Assembly (NCBI GenBank): GCA_024742475.1
Contig: JANSYI010000024.1
Span: 1-64,000 of the forward strand
Direction: 5' to 3'
Origin: a bacterium
Lineage (GTDB): Bacteria; Myxococcota_A; Polyangia; Nannocystales; Nannocystaceae
DNA: 64,000 bases
Within the stretch, counting starts at the first letter, position 1, and every line of letters starts with the position of its first letter. The notes under the pieces are model-generated. The model ran no database searches. It saw only the letters and a list, made by a program, of their open reading frames with translations, and was not told the origin of the DNA. This document shows positions 27,803 through 36,636 of the stretch, in pieces. The translations under genes and the position numbers were made by a program.

Positions 27803-29287
27803 ATGGTGTGGACTCGGATGTTGTCATCGTGCCTGCTGGTCTGCGCAGTCGCCGGGTGCAGCGACGATGGCGTGGTGGCCGCCGACGGAGAAACGGCGCA
27901 GAACACCTCGGGCCCCGACTCGGGAGCGACGGCCTCGGATTCGTTCACCGCAGGTGGGAGCAGCGGTGGACCCACGGATCCCACGGTCGCCTCGAGCGCC
28001 GGTGACACCGATGGTGCCGCGACCGGCGACGCAGATCCAACCGGTGGCTCCGACGACAGCGGCTCCAGCGGCGAGCCGACGCCCGGCACCCTGCCCGAGC
28101 CGGAGGCCACGGCGGGCGTGGCCTATGTCGCGCACTTCTTGTCCAACGAGCTTCGCTGGTACCGGACCGACGGCGACGCCCCCACGGCGGGCGGCGCCAT
28201 CGACCTCGGCGACGTCACCCACGACACCGCAATCGACCGCGTCAACGATCGCCTCGTCGTCGCACAAGACGTCGCGCGTCGCGTGCTGTTGTTCTCGCTC
28301 GACCGCCCCGAAGGCCCCGAGGACGTCATCGACGATCCCGCCCCGCTCGGCTCGATCGACCTTGCGACCGCGCCTCGATTCGTTCGCGTGGACCCCTACC
28401 ACGAGCGTCTCTACATTCTCGCCGACGACACGCGCGGCGGCACGAACATGATGCTGCTCTCGACGGTCGACCTCGCCGACCCTCAGATGCCCATCGTCAT
28501 CTCCGAGGTCGCAGTACCGGCGAGCACGTCGTGGGACGTGGACGGACCGCGGCAGCTGCTCGTGCTCTTCCACGGTCAGACCGACGAAGTCTTCGCCTAT
28601 GACGTCCGCGGAGACGAACCCGTTCAGCTCGGTGAGCCTGTCGACCTGCGCGTCCCCTACCCCGAGGAGAACAGCACGGCGTTTCAGCCTCGCGCGCTCA
28701 CCCTCGACCCGTGGAACGCCCGCCTCTACGCCGCGCGATCGCAGAGCGCCAACTCGGAGCTGATCGTGATGGAGTATCCCGCCGCGGTTCCCGGCGACGG
28801 TCAAGGCTACGGCGACGTCGCGCAGTTCAGCCTCGAGGCGGTCGCAGATCCGTTCGACCTCTCGGTCGACATCGCCAAACGCCCCGGCATCCTCGACGCG
28901 TTCACGCCTCTGCCCAGCCCCACCGACACGCTGGTCTTCATGACCGCCGCCGCCTGGAACGGCACCCTGCCCTCGGCCACGCTGGTGACCTTCAGCGGCG
29001 AGGGCCCGCTCGACCTCGAGCCCGGGTGCGAGGACCACGAGGGCTTCGGCTGCTTCTTGCGAGAGTACGACGCGGGCACGCCCATCGGCTTCGCTCAAAC
29101 CGACGGCGCAGCGTGCCGCGACTGGACGCACGGCGTCGTCGTGACCACGGTCCTCGGCAGCCCCGAAGGCGAGCCGGGGCAGGTCGCCTTCTTCCAGTAC
29201 GAAGACGACGGCGCGACGGGCCCGTGGCTCTCGGACGGAGACAACCTGCCTGCCGCGGCGTTCCCGGTCTCGACCGCGTGCCACTGA
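27803..29287 (+). CDS. beta-propeller-like surface lipoprotein
   Basis: A 494-residue lipoprotein (lipobox AVAGC, Cys19) with a long Ser/Thr/Gly/Asp-rich linker (20-105). The remainder is all-beta with repeated VxxDxxxxRLYxxA-type strands (FVRVDPYHERLYILA, TLDPWNARLYAARS), suggesting a beta-propeller. No enzyme motif is visible. Two closely spaced GTG/ATG codons (27803-27815) could serve as start; the ATG at 27803 gives a normal lipoprotein signal. It is divergent from the M16 operon. Function unknown; it probably faces the outside. Confidence 0.75.
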   Translation: MVWTRMLSSCLLVCAVAGCSDDGVVAADGETAQNTSGPDSGATASDSFTAGGSSGGPTDPTVASSAGDTDGAATGDADPTGGSDDSGSSGEPTPGTLPEPEATAGVAYVAHFLSNELRWYRTDGDAPTAGGAIDLGDVTHDTAIDRVNDRLVVAQDVARRVLLFSLDRPEGPEDVIDDPAPLGSIDLATAPRFVRVDPYHERLYILADDTRGGTNMMLLSTVDLADPQMPIVISEVAVPASTSWDVDGPRQLLVLFHGQTDEVFAYDVRGDEPVQLGEPVDLRVPYPEENSTAFQPRALTLDPWNARLYAARSQSANSELIVMEYPAAVPGDGQGYGDVAQFSLEAVADPFDLSVDIAKRPGILDAFTPLPSPTDTLVFMTAAAWNGTLPSATLVTFSGEGPLDLEPGCEDHEGFGCFLREYDAGTPIGFAQTDGAACRDWTHGVVVTTVLGSPEGEPGQVAFFQYEDDGATGPWLSDGDNLPAAAFPVSTACH

Positions 29288-29391
29288 CCCGGCGCGTCGA
29301 CTCGAACGTCACCGGGACCGCCTCCTGACGCATCGCAGCGGCCCTTCGGAAGAAACGCGCCCGGGGCCCTGTTAGGGTGCCCACGGGTCCC

Positions 29392-30252
29392 ATGGAAATC
29401 ATTCAAGGAACTGCCAAGTCCCCGCCCAAGTGGCTGTTTGCCGCGGTCGGCCTCCTTGGCCTCGCCGGGGTCAGCCTCGCGGTCGGCTCGGTCGGCTACG
29501 GCAACCACCACACGCCGGCAGGCCACCAAGGCTACCTCCGTACCAACCCCTTCGTGACTGCCGCCGAGTTCGTGGGCGTGCAGACGGGGCCCACGTCCAC
29601 CGGCATGGTGTGGCGCCAGCAGGTCGTGAACATCGACATGCGGGCGCGGACCTTCTCGGAGGAGATGAAGATCCTCACCGCCGAACGGCTCGAGCTGCAC
29701 TTCACCGCGCACGCGCGCATCCAGCTGCGGGCCGACTCGGTCAAGTCGCTCGTCGAGGACTACGGCGGCGAGAACTGGTACGAGGCCAACGTCCAGCAGC
29801 AGTTCCGCTCGATCGTGCGCAGCAAGGTGCAGTCGCTCGAGGCCTTCGACGTCAAGAGCCAGATGGGCTCGATCGCTCAGGACACGCTCGAAGAGCTGCA
29901 GAGTCGCTACGCCGACACGCCGGTCGAGTTTCTCTCGGTCAACATCGGCAACATTCAGTACCCGCAGGTCGTGGTGCAGTCGGTCGTGCGCAAGTTCGTC
30001 ACCAACGAGGACAACGAGCGCAAGGACATCGAGCTCGAGATCGCCCAGCGGCAGATCGACATCGGCATCGCCGAGGCACAGGGCGTGGCGGACGCCCAGC
30101 GCGTCATTCGGACCAGCCTCGACCCGATGTTCCTTCAGTACGAGGCCCTCAAAGCGGTCGAAGAGCTCGCCGAGTCGCCCAACACGACCTTCGTCATCAT
30201 GCCCACCTCCGAGTCCGGCAACGCGCCGCTGATCCTCGACCTCAAGGAGTGA
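29392..30252 (+). CDS. SPFH/band 7 domain membrane protein
   Basis: A 286-residue protein with one N-terminal membrane helix (about 14-36) followed by an SPFH (prohibitin/stomatin) domain (about 45-215) containing VNIDMRARTF, LRADSVKSLVEDYG and VEFLSVNIGNIQYP, and a helical C-terminal region (about 205-250). Prohibitin-like proteins form ring or cage oligomers on membranes and scaffold proteases. The ATG at 29392 is used here; a GTG at 29377 would add five residues. The gene is followed after 5 bases by a paralogue, so the two are cotranscribed. Confidence 0.88.
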   Translation: MEIIQGTAKSPPKWLFAAVGLLGLAGVSLAVGSVGYGNHHTPAGHQGYLRTNPFVTAAEFVGVQTGPTSTGMVWRQQVVNIDMRARTFSEEMKILTAERLELHFTAHARIQLRADSVKSLVEDYGGENWYEANVQQQFRSIVRSKVQSLEAFDVKSQMGSIAQDTLEELQSRYADTPVEFLSVNIGNIQYPQVVVQSVVRKFVTNEDNERKDIELEIAQRQIDIGIAEAQGVADAQRVIRTSLDPMFLQYEALKAVEELAESPNTTFVIMPTSESGNAPLILDLKE

Positions 30253-30257
30253 ACGCC

Positions 30258-31277
30258 ATGCCCAAGACATTCAAACGCTGGCTCCTCCTGGCCACCCTCG
30301 GCGCCTCGGCCTGCACCAACCCGCAGACCCCGGCAGGCTTCGAAGGCTACGTCTATCACGTGCCGCTCATCTTCGGATCGTCCGAGTACCGCAGCACGCT
30401 CGTCGGCCCCTCGTCGACGGGGCTGTCGTGGCGGCTGTACGTCGAGAACGTCGACATGCGGGCCAAGAGCCAGAGCGAGAAGTTCAGCCTCTTGACCAGC
30501 GACAACCTCTCGGTCGCCTTCGAGGTGAACACCCGGCTGCGCGTGCGCCCCGGAGGCTCCAAGGAGATCGTCGAGGAGTGGGGCACCGACTGGTACGAAC
30601 GCAACGTTCGCGAGCCGCTGCGCACCGTCGTGCGGCAGGAGATCACCCAGGTCAGCGCCACCGACATCCAGCTGCGCACCGACGAAGTGCGCGCGCGCAT
30701 CTTCGACGCGTCGGTCGAGCTGTACGCGAAGACCCCCATCGAGCTGCTCTCGGTCGACATCGGCAACATCCAGTTCCCCAAGGAGGTCACCCAGGCGATC
30801 GAGCGCAAGATTGCGACCGAGCAGGAGCTGCAGCGCCAAGAGTTCCTGCGCGCCAAGACCCGCAAGGAGGCCGGCATCAAGGTCCTCGAGGCGCTCAAGG
30901 TCGCCAAGCAGCAGGAGATCATCAGCTCGACGCTCGACCCGATCTACGTGCAGCGCATGGCCGTGCAGTCGTACCGAGCGCTCGCGGCGTCGTCCAACAA
31001 GACGGTCATGGTGCTTCCCAACACGGCCAACGGCACCGGCCTTCCGCAGGTGCTCTCGGCCGGGGAGAGCCGCGAGCTCTCGGCCGAAGATCGCGCGCTG
31101 CTCGAGGAGATGGAGAAGCGCTACATGAAGATGGCCAGCGAGGCGATCGAAGGCGGCGACGTCGAGCTTCCCGAGCCCGCGCCTGCCAAGCCCGTGGTTC
31201 CCACAGCCGAGCCCGAGGCGCCGCAACCCGAGCCCGAGGCGCCCGAGCCCGAGCCCGAGTCGCCACCGGCGGAGTAG
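30258..31277 (+). CDS. SPFH/band 7 domain lipoprotein, paralogue of preceding gene
   Basis: A 339-residue protein. Instead of a membrane helix it has a lipoprotein signal (lipobox GASAC, Cys19), then an SPFH domain colinear with the preceding protein (YVENVDMRAKS, TPIELLSVDIGNIQFP) and a helical stretch (about 175-235) with QxxxRxxK repeats. The C-terminal 40 residues are Pro/Glu repeats. A lipid-anchored SPFH protein must lie outside the cytoplasm, so the pair probably forms a heteromeric assembly in the periplasm, one part fixed by a helix and the other by lipid. The start at 30258 is clear; the frame extending upstream is a shadow of the first gene. Confidence 0.87.
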   Translation: MPKTFKRWLLLATLGASACTNPQTPAGFEGYVYHVPLIFGSSEYRSTLVGPSSTGLSWRLYVENVDMRAKSQSEKFSLLTSDNLSVAFEVNTRLRVRPGGSKEIVEEWGTDWYERNVREPLRTVVRQEITQVSATDIQLRTDEVRARIFDASVELYAKTPIELLSVDIGNIQFPKEVTQAIERKIATEQELQRQEFLRAKTRKEAGIKVLEALKVAKQQEIISSTLDPIYVQRMAVQSYRALAASSNKTVMVLPNTANGTGLPQVLSAGESRELSAEDRALLEEMEKRYMKMASEAIEGGDVELPEPAPAKPVVPTAEPEAPQPEPEAPEPEPESPPAE

Positions 31278-31283
31278 AGAGCG

Positions 31284-33116
31284 TCAGGCCCGAGCCACGA
31301 AGTCGCGAAACACGGCCTTGTGCCGCTCGAGGTCGAGCGCCGGAGAGACCGCGACACGGACGATGTAGTCCTTGTCGCCCTCCTTGGTGGTGCCCTGCGT
31401 CGACGTGGCGGGGACGGTCCAGTAGCACCCCTTCAGCTGGCCATAGCTGACGCAGAACTTACTCTCGTCGGGGATCTCGCGGATCATCGACTCGATGAGC
31501 GTCAGGTTCGAGGAGCGCTTGTACGCCTCGCGCTCCTCCTCGGTGTCACCGCGCGTCGGCAGGTCCAGCGAGAACACCGACGGCGTGAAGCCCTGGCTCG
31601 CGAGCTCCTCGGAGACGAAGTTGATCTTGGCCTGCGGGAGCACCTCGTGGACGAAGTTCACGAAGTCTCGCGTGTTGAGGTAGGCGGCATGAATGCGCTC
31701 GAGCATCGAGGGCAGCTGCTCGGCCAGGACCTCGAGCTGGTGCTCGGTCGCCTCGTTGTCGCACAGCGCGAGGTGCCGGCCGATCGTCGGCATGAAGCGC
31801 TCGCCTCGCACGTTGGCGACGCAGTAGCCGGCCGTGCAGCGCCCGCCGCTGGGGAACTTCGACCCGCTGACGTACGCGATCGTCTGCACCGGCGCGAGCA
31901 CGTCGCCCTCGCCCAGGAAGCGGACGTTCGGGCAGAAGGTCTGGTCGAGCACGAAGACGGGCGCGACCGCTTCGGCGCCGCTAGCGGTGCGGCGAGGCTT
32001 GCACAGCACGTCGCGCAGCGCCTCCAGGTCGGGGACCTCGACGCGCGGGTTCGTGGGGATCTCGGCGATGATCAGCGGCACGGCGTCTTCGTCGGCGACC
32101 TGCTGCAGGACCTCGTCGGTGCTCTCGACCATGTTGCGCCCCCCGTCGACGGCGAGGTCGACCACCTCGACGTCATCGCGGCAGGACGCGACGCGCCGGG
32201 CCTGGTCGTTGGTGCCGCCGTAGCAGTTGGTGGGCACGACGAGGCGAATCGGCTTGCCCGCGTGGTGCGTCAGCGCGTCGTCGATGAGCCCCATGACGAT
32301 GGCGTACTGCACCGAGAGCCCGCTGGACCCCACGAGCGCGAGGCCGTGGGTCCCCGTGATGTCGCGGATGGTGTCGAGCACGCGCGCCTCGTTCGCAGCC
32401 GTGTCGCGCTGCGGCGCCACAGCAGGCTTGCCCACCATGCCCCGCAGCACGGCCAGGCAGTTGACCGGCGTCATCGCGATCGTCTCGCGACGACGGGTGT
32501 GCTGAATCTCGGAGACGTCGGCGGCGGCGTCGTCACCGCTGGCGACGATGATGCTCCCCCACCGACGGCTCACGTTGACGTGAAAGTCGACGCCGGGGCG
32601 AATGTCGAAGCGCGTGATGTCGTCGGTCTCCGCCAGGAACACGATGCGGCCCGCGAAGGACGGAATGTCCGCGGGGCTCTGCACGCGGATCGTCTCGAAG
32701 CTGTAGCCGTAGACCCTCCGCAGCGCGTCCTCGTCGAGAAAGCTCGGCAGCTCGCCCTGGTGCGCGATCAGGGTCTGCGCGTGGCCCAAGTTCTTGCGCA
32801 GCACGGCGAGCAGCGGTGCGGTGCGCGACGAAAACGCGATCACGTCGCGCGCCTGCAGCCCGTACGTCTCGGCGATCGCCCACTCGAGCACGCACGAGAG
32901 CGGATGCCCCAGCCGGATGTAGTCGAACGCCGTCGGCAGCTCCGCAAGGGCGCTCTGCTGCACGCTCCCCACCCGGGCGAGCGCCTCGAACCGCTCGAGA
33001 AACTGGGTCTTGGCCAACGGCTCGTCGTAGATGTCCAGACGGTGCGTGGTCAGGTCCAGCCAGTCCGCTGGCATGTGCTCGATGACGCTCTCGAGGAGCC
33101 CCTGGATCGCTCTCAC
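31284..33116 (-). CDS. PLP-dependent Cys/Met-metabolism-type enzyme, divergent
   Basis: A 610-residue protein whose middle and C-terminal part (about 240-605) fits fold-type I PLP enzymes of the cystathionine gamma-synthase/beta-lyase group: VGSSGLSVQYA, VVPTNCYGGTNDQ, EIPTNPRVEVPD, VFVLDQTF and VSGSKFPSGG, where Lys420 should hold PLP. The N-terminal 230 residues are extra relative to the usual 380-420-residue enzymes and unassigned. The probable role is beta/gamma elimination or replacement on a sulfur amino acid. The start is GTG, 9 bases after the stop of the epimerase remnant. It converges on the SPFH pair with a 6-base gap. Confidence 0.75.
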   Translation of the reverse strand: MRAIQGLLESVIEHMPADWLDLTTHRLDIYDEPLAKTQFLERFEALARVGSVQQSALAELPTAFDYIRLGHPLSCVLEWAIAETYGLQARDVIAFSSRTAPLLAVLRKNLGHAQTLIAHQGELPSFLDEDALRRVYGYSFETIRVQSPADIPSFAGRIVFLAETDDITRFDIRPGVDFHVNVSRRWGSIIVASGDDAAADVSEIQHTRRRETIAMTPVNCLAVLRGMVGKPAVAPQRDTAANEARVLDTIRDITGTHGLALVGSSGLSVQYAIVMGLIDDALTHHAGKPIRLVVPTNCYGGTNDQARRVASCRDDVEVVDLAVDGGRNMVESTDEVLQQVADEDAVPLIIAEIPTNPRVEVPDLEALRDVLCKPRRTASGAEAVAPVFVLDQTFCPNVRFLGEGDVLAPVQTIAYVSGSKFPSGGRCTAGYCVANVRGERFMPTIGRHLALCDNEATEHQLEVLAEQLPSMLERIHAAYLNTRDFVNFVHEVLPQAKINFVSEELASQGFTPSVFSLDLPTRGDTEEEREAYKRSSNLTLIESMIREIPDESKFCVSYGQLKGCYWTVPATSTQGTTKEGDKDYIVRVAVSPALDLERHKAVFRDFVARA

Positions 33117-33125
33117 GGCCCCATC

Positions 33126-33214
33126 TTAGTCGACCCACGGCCGCTGCTCGCGCAGCTTTGCGACGGTCTCGCGTGAGCGTTCGAACGAGGGCGCTAACGC
33201 CGTCCTCGAAGCGA
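33126..33214 (-). pseudogene. decayed copy of the 3' end of the epimerase gene
   Basis: These 89 bases match 34696-34786, the last 30 codons and stop of the NAD-dependent epimerase gene, with 8 mismatches and a 2-base deletion. The copy keeps RFEDGV and ALVRTLTRD and the terminal TAA, but the deletion shifts the frame before the end. Homology stops at about 33214 on the upstream side. It is a remnant of a duplication or of a rearrangement that placed the MopE-type lipoprotein gene between two epimerase ends. Confidence 0.8.
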
Positions 33215-33288
33215 CGAGTGCCCGTTCGCGGACACGAACGAGCGGCTCGGACAGGTTCCCACGGTCGAGCCGTGTCACCGAGCAATGC

Positions 33289-34572
33289 TCAGCTTCCAGG
33301 GTCGTAGCAGTGGTCCGGTGGCACGCCCACGTCCGAGGGCAGGTAGCACTGCGGCAGCGGGTTGTCGCATGCCGGGTCCAGTTGGCATTTCTCGAAGCCA
33401 GCCTCGCCACCGCACCAGTGGTTGGGAATGCAGGCGTCCGCACTGGGGATGCAGCCCGTCGCGCCGCACATGCCGCAGCCCGCGTTGTCGCAGCCCGAAC
33501 AGTAGTCCTCCCCGGCCACGAGCTTGCAGTACTGCTCCCCGCCGCTGCACGCCGTTTCGCCCTCGAACTCGAGCGCGCCACACTCCGCAGGCGCTCTTTG
33601 GCACTCCTGTGGATCGATGTCATCGACGATCCCGTTGCAGTCGTTGTCCTCGTTGTCGCAGACCTCTTCTTGCGGCTGGGGTGTGATGCACTCGCGTTCG
33701 CACTCGCCGCATTCCCACACGCCGCTTCGGCAGATGCCCTGGTTGCTCGAGACCGTGCACGGGGCGTCGGATTCACAGTCGATCACGCATACACCGCCCT
33801 CGCATTGCCGCGACGAGCAGTCATCGTCCGACTCGCACTCCTCGCCACATGCGTTGCCCGGGGTGGGGCCGCCTGTCGGAACGGGGTCCTCGTGTGGGTC
33901 GCATGAACCGGCTTCGCGCACCAGGACTTCGATCTCGTTGAAGACGATGTCGTCGACTCGCATGTCGCAGCTGCAGTTGGCGTCGTCGCTGATGTCGTCC
34001 GAACCGGTGTCCCCGATCAACTGCGCGCTCGCGACGAGACCACCGGAGATGTCTGCGGGACCAGCCATGATGACGTCTCCATCATTGCATCCTCCCCACG
34101 TCTCCCAGCCCGCCTTCTCGGAGACGACTTGAATCGTCGAGCTGGTGTCGCTCACGAACCCCGCGATCTCGAGGTGGCTCGGCACCGTGCCGATGACGCG
34201 CTTGTAGGATGGGCGGAACTCCAACGAGCTGTCGCCGCCGTCGGTTTCCCGAGCAAGAAAATGAATGTCGGCGACGACTGCGTTGCCCACCGCCTCGATC
34301 GACACGTCGATCGTGATCTCGGGCCCATTGCCATCGAACTCACGGTCGCCATTCATGACGGATAGGAACGGTGGGGGAGGCGGGACCTCGTCGGCGTGAA
34401 ACGGACAGAGCGCCCCGTACGACTCGGGCTCGAGCGTGTATTCGACGGGCTCCTCGCAGTCGTGGTCGCGCGCAGAGACGGTCTCATCGAGCGCGTCCGC
34501 CGCGTCGACTGCCGGTTCACCGCACGCAGCGACGAGACAGGCCAGAACGGTCAGCAGTTTGGGATCCTTCAT
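33289..34572 (-). CDS. Cys-rich lipoprotein with MopE-type motif
   Basis: A 427-residue lipoprotein (lipobox VAAC, Cys17). Residues about 55-215 form a beta-rich domain without recognised family. From about 230 it is Cys-rich: a CESDDDCSSRQCEGGVC repeat as in disulfide-rich surface proteins, then EVCDNEDNDCNGIVDD (about 302-317), the putative metal-binding motif (PF11617) named after MopE, and a further run of CxxC pairs to the C-terminus. It is expected on the outer face of the cell, with Asp and Cys residues binding calcium or copper. It lies between an intact epimerase gene and a copy of that gene's 3' end, which suggests it was inserted there. Confidence 0.82.
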   Translation of the reverse strand: MKDPKLLTVLACLVAACGEPAVDAADALDETVSARDHDCEEPVEYTLEPESYGALCPFHADEVPPPPPFLSVMNGDREFDGNGPEITIDVSIEAVGNAVVADIHFLARETDGGDSSLEFRPSYKRVIGTVPSHLEIAGFVSDTSSTIQVVSEKAGWETWGGCNDGDVIMAGPADISGGLVASAQLIGDTGSDDISDDANCSCDMRVDDIVFNEIEVLVREAGSCDPHEDPVPTGGPTPGNACGEECESDDDCSSRQCEGGVCVIDCESDAPCTVSSNQGICRSGVWECGECERECITPQPQEEVCDNEDNDCNGIVDDIDPQECQRAPAECGALEFEGETACSGGEQYCKLVAGEDYCSGCDNAGCGMCGATGCIPSADACIPNHWCGGEAGFEKCQLDPACDNPLPQCYLPSDVGVPPDHCYDPGS

Positions 34573-34695
34573 ACCGCTTGCGGCAGTCTCCGCCGCCGGG
34601 GATGCGTTCCGGACTTTTTTCGGTCACCAGCTCGCCGAGCACGTCCACGAACAGCGCAACTACGCGGCCGAGCCCTGCGCCGACGACGAGCGCGA

Positions 34696-35637
34696 TTACT
34701 CCACCCAAGGCCGCTGCTCTAGCGCAGGTTTGCGACCGTCTCGGGTGAGCGTTCGAACGAGGGCGCGCACGCCGTCCTCGAAGCGAACGCTCGGGACGTA
34801 GCCGAGCGCCTCGAACGCACGCTCGAGGCTCGCGCAGGTGTGCAGCGCGTCCGCAGGGTGCGGAGGCGCCTCCACGACGGTGGCGCGCTGGCCAACGCAC
34901 TGCGCGAGGAACCCGATCATGTCCGTCAGCGACACCGCATGGCCGGAGCCGAAGTTGCACGTCAGCTGCCGATCCCCACCGCGGCGAACACACGCGACGA
35001 GACCATCGCTCACGTCTGCCACGTGGGTGTAGTCGCGGCACCCCTGCCCATCACCCAGCATCGTGATCGGTCTCCCGCTCGAGAGCGCGACGACGAAACG
35101 ATGCAGCGCAAGGTCGGCCCGCATGCCTGGGCCGTACACGGTGAAGAGTCGGGCGATGGTGCTGCGACCGGAAAACTCGCGGACGAGCTGCTCCGCCTCG
35201 AGCTTGCTCTGCGCGTACGGCGAGCGGGGCTCGAGCCGGTCGTCTTCGCGACTTGGCCTCAGTGTGGTCGCGCCGTAGACCGAGCTCGACGAGCTGAAGA
35301 CGATGTGGCGGGCACCATGCTCCGCTGCCGCATGCACGAGATTCGCTGTGCCCTCGACGTTCGTCTCGCGATACGCGTCGGGTTCTTCGACCGACGCCCG
35401 AACACCCACGAGAGACGCGAGGTGGACGACGACTTCCGGCCGGACCGCTGCGAACAGTTCGAGCATCGCCCTGCGATCGCGAATGTCGGCGCGTCGGAGC
35501 GCACAAGGAGCGTTGGGCCACTCGCGCAGGTCGAGCCCCACGACCTCACCAGGCTCCTCGGCCAAACGAGCAACGACGTGGCGGCCGATGAATCCGGACG
35601 CTCCGGTGACCAAAACGCGTCTGCCGGGCCGAGTCAC
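34696..35637 (-). CDS. NAD-dependent sugar-nucleotide epimerase/dehydratase
   Basis: A 313-residue extended short-chain dehydrogenase with the NAD-binding TGASGFIG (11-18), HLASLVGVRAS (72-82), the catalytic Ser cluster before VYG (115-122) and YAQSK (Tyr141, Lys145), plus RLFTVYGPG. These fit UDP-glucose 4-epimerase-like enzymes that make sugar nucleotides for surface glycans. I use the GTG at 35637; a TTG at 35661 is an alternative that adds eight residues. It is divergent from the lipoprotein/B-box/glycosyltransferase operon with about 64 bases between starts. A damaged copy of its 3' end lies at 33126-33214. Confidence 0.9.
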   Translation of the reverse strand: MTRPGRRVLVTGASGFIGRHVVARLAEEPGEVVGLDLREWPNAPCALRRADIRDRRAMLELFAAVRPEVVVHLASLVGVRASVEEPDAYRETNVEGTANLVHAAAEHGARHIVFSSSSSVYGATTLRPSREDDRLEPRSPYAQSKLEAEQLVREFSGRSTIARLFTVYGPGMRADLALHRFVVALSSGRPITMLGDGQGCRDYTHVADVSDGLVACVRRGGDRQLTCNFGSGHAVSLTDMIGFLAQCVGQRATVVEAPPHPADALHTCASLERAFEALGYVPSVRFEDGVRALVRTLTRDGRKPALEQRPWVE

Positions 35638-35701
35638 GACTCGGGGGCCTATCTCACCCAAAGGTGTTCACGCAAGTCGCCAAGTCGGGCACACTCGAAC
35701 C

Positions 35702-36307
35702 GTGCGCCGCTCTCTTTGGGCCCTGGCTCTCGTTGCCTCACTCGCGGGATGCGAATCCAATGACCCGTCACCGGCTGGTTCTCCAGGAACCGCGGAGCAA
35801 GGCGCGTCGAGGTCTGCGTTCGAGGTCGAAGACGAAGGGGGCAACGCGTGGGCATCCGCGACGCCCGAGGGCAGCACGTACCGCCTCGAAGCCGGGGGGG
35901 CAAAGTCGGGCAAGCTCTCGATCGAGCCGGACCGCGTCAAGGCCAAGGACAGCGCGGGCAGCACCACCGCGAAGGTGAAGGCCAAGGACTACGGCTTCAA
36001 GATCTACAAAGACGACGAGACCGCGGTCATGAAGGTCAAGCGCAAAGGCGCCGGGTTCAAGATTCAAACCGCCGAGGGCGCAGCGGTCGGCGAGCTCGCG
36101 ACCAAGTCCGGCAAAGGTGAGCTCTCGGGAGATGCGGTCGAAGTCGTCCTCGAAGGCGGCAAACGAGTCGTTCGGCGCGGCGGGGCCAAGGTCGGCGCGG
36201 TGAGCGGGGACTTCTCCGACAAGGCGGCCAGCTTCTTGGCCCTCACCGAACTTCCAATGGCGCAGCGGGTTGCGGCGATGGTGTTCGTCCAGGAGCACGA
36301 GTCGTGA
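35702..36307 (+). CDS. hypothetical lipoprotein
   Basis: A 201-residue lipoprotein starting at GTG 35702, with lipobox SLAGC (Cys17). The mature part is Lys/Gly/Ala/Glu-rich and predicted beta, with repeated short strands of the form KAKDYGFKIYKDDE and GAGFKIQTAEG, which look like a small repetitive beta-sheet domain. No family is recognised. Its stop overlaps the next start (GTGA at 36304-36307), so it is translationally coupled to the B-box-like protein and then a glycosyltransferase. A frame reaching to 35303 runs into the epimerase gene and is not used. Confidence 0.75.
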   Translation: MRRSLWALALVASLAGCESNDPSPAGSPGTAEQGASRSAFEVEDEGGNAWASATPEGSTYRLEAGGAKSGKLSIEPDRVKAKDSAGSTTAKVKAKDYGFKIYKDDETAVMKVKRKGAGFKIQTAEGAAVGELATKSGKGELSGDAVEVVLEGGKRVVRRGGAKVGAVSGDFSDKAASFLALTELPMAQRVAAMVFVQEHES

Positions 36308-36636
36308 GCCGCTGCCGAGAGACAGCCGGGATTCTGTTCAAGAAACGGTGCCAGCACCCCTCCACGCAAAACTGTGGATCCTGCAACAAGCCGGTCTGTC
36401 GGGTTCACGTAAGGATCCTCGGAGACAAAGAGGTGTGCATCTCCTGCGCACGCGCGTCGATCGAAGACCATCCCTCAGGGCGCCGCTCCTATGCGCACCT
36501 GCACGATGACCCCTACTTCTTCTGGTACTACCAAAGCGAAATCGCCGACCCGTACGGAGAGTCCGACTTCTCGTTGTTCGACGACGCAGGGGCGACCTTC
36601 GCATCGGACGTCGCCGATCAGTGGGAAGGCACCTGA
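36304..36636 (+). CDS. small B-box-like zinc-binding protein
   Basis: A 110-residue protein with eight well-spaced ligands: Cys16-x-His18, Cys24-x2-Cys27, Cys32-x2-His35 and Cys45-x2-Cys48. This arrangement resembles a B-box or related two-zinc cross-brace domain. The C-terminal half is acidic and aromatic (YFFWYY, about 71-76) with no membrane helix, so it is probably cytoplasmic. Its GTG start overlaps the stop of the lipoprotein gene by 4 bases, and the following glycosyltransferase begins 16 bases before its own stop. B-box domains usually mediate protein contacts; a link with glycosylation here would be inference from gene order. Confidence 0.75.
   Translation: MSRCRETAGILFKKRCQHPSTQNCGSCNKPVCRVHVRILGDKEVCISCARASIEDHPSGRRSYAHLHDDPYFFWYYQSEIADPYGESDFSLFDDAGATFASDVADQWEGT

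Noticed and set aside
29430..30257. Upstream extension of the second SPFH gene
   Set aside because: Overlaps the first SPFH gene in a different frame and reads as Arg/Gly-rich noise; the lipoprotein start at 30258 is clear.
31320..33176. 618-codon open frame antisense to the PLP enzyme gene
   Set aside because: High GC makes long antisense frames common; the protein has no signal, domain or sensible composition, while the PLP frame has clear family motifs.
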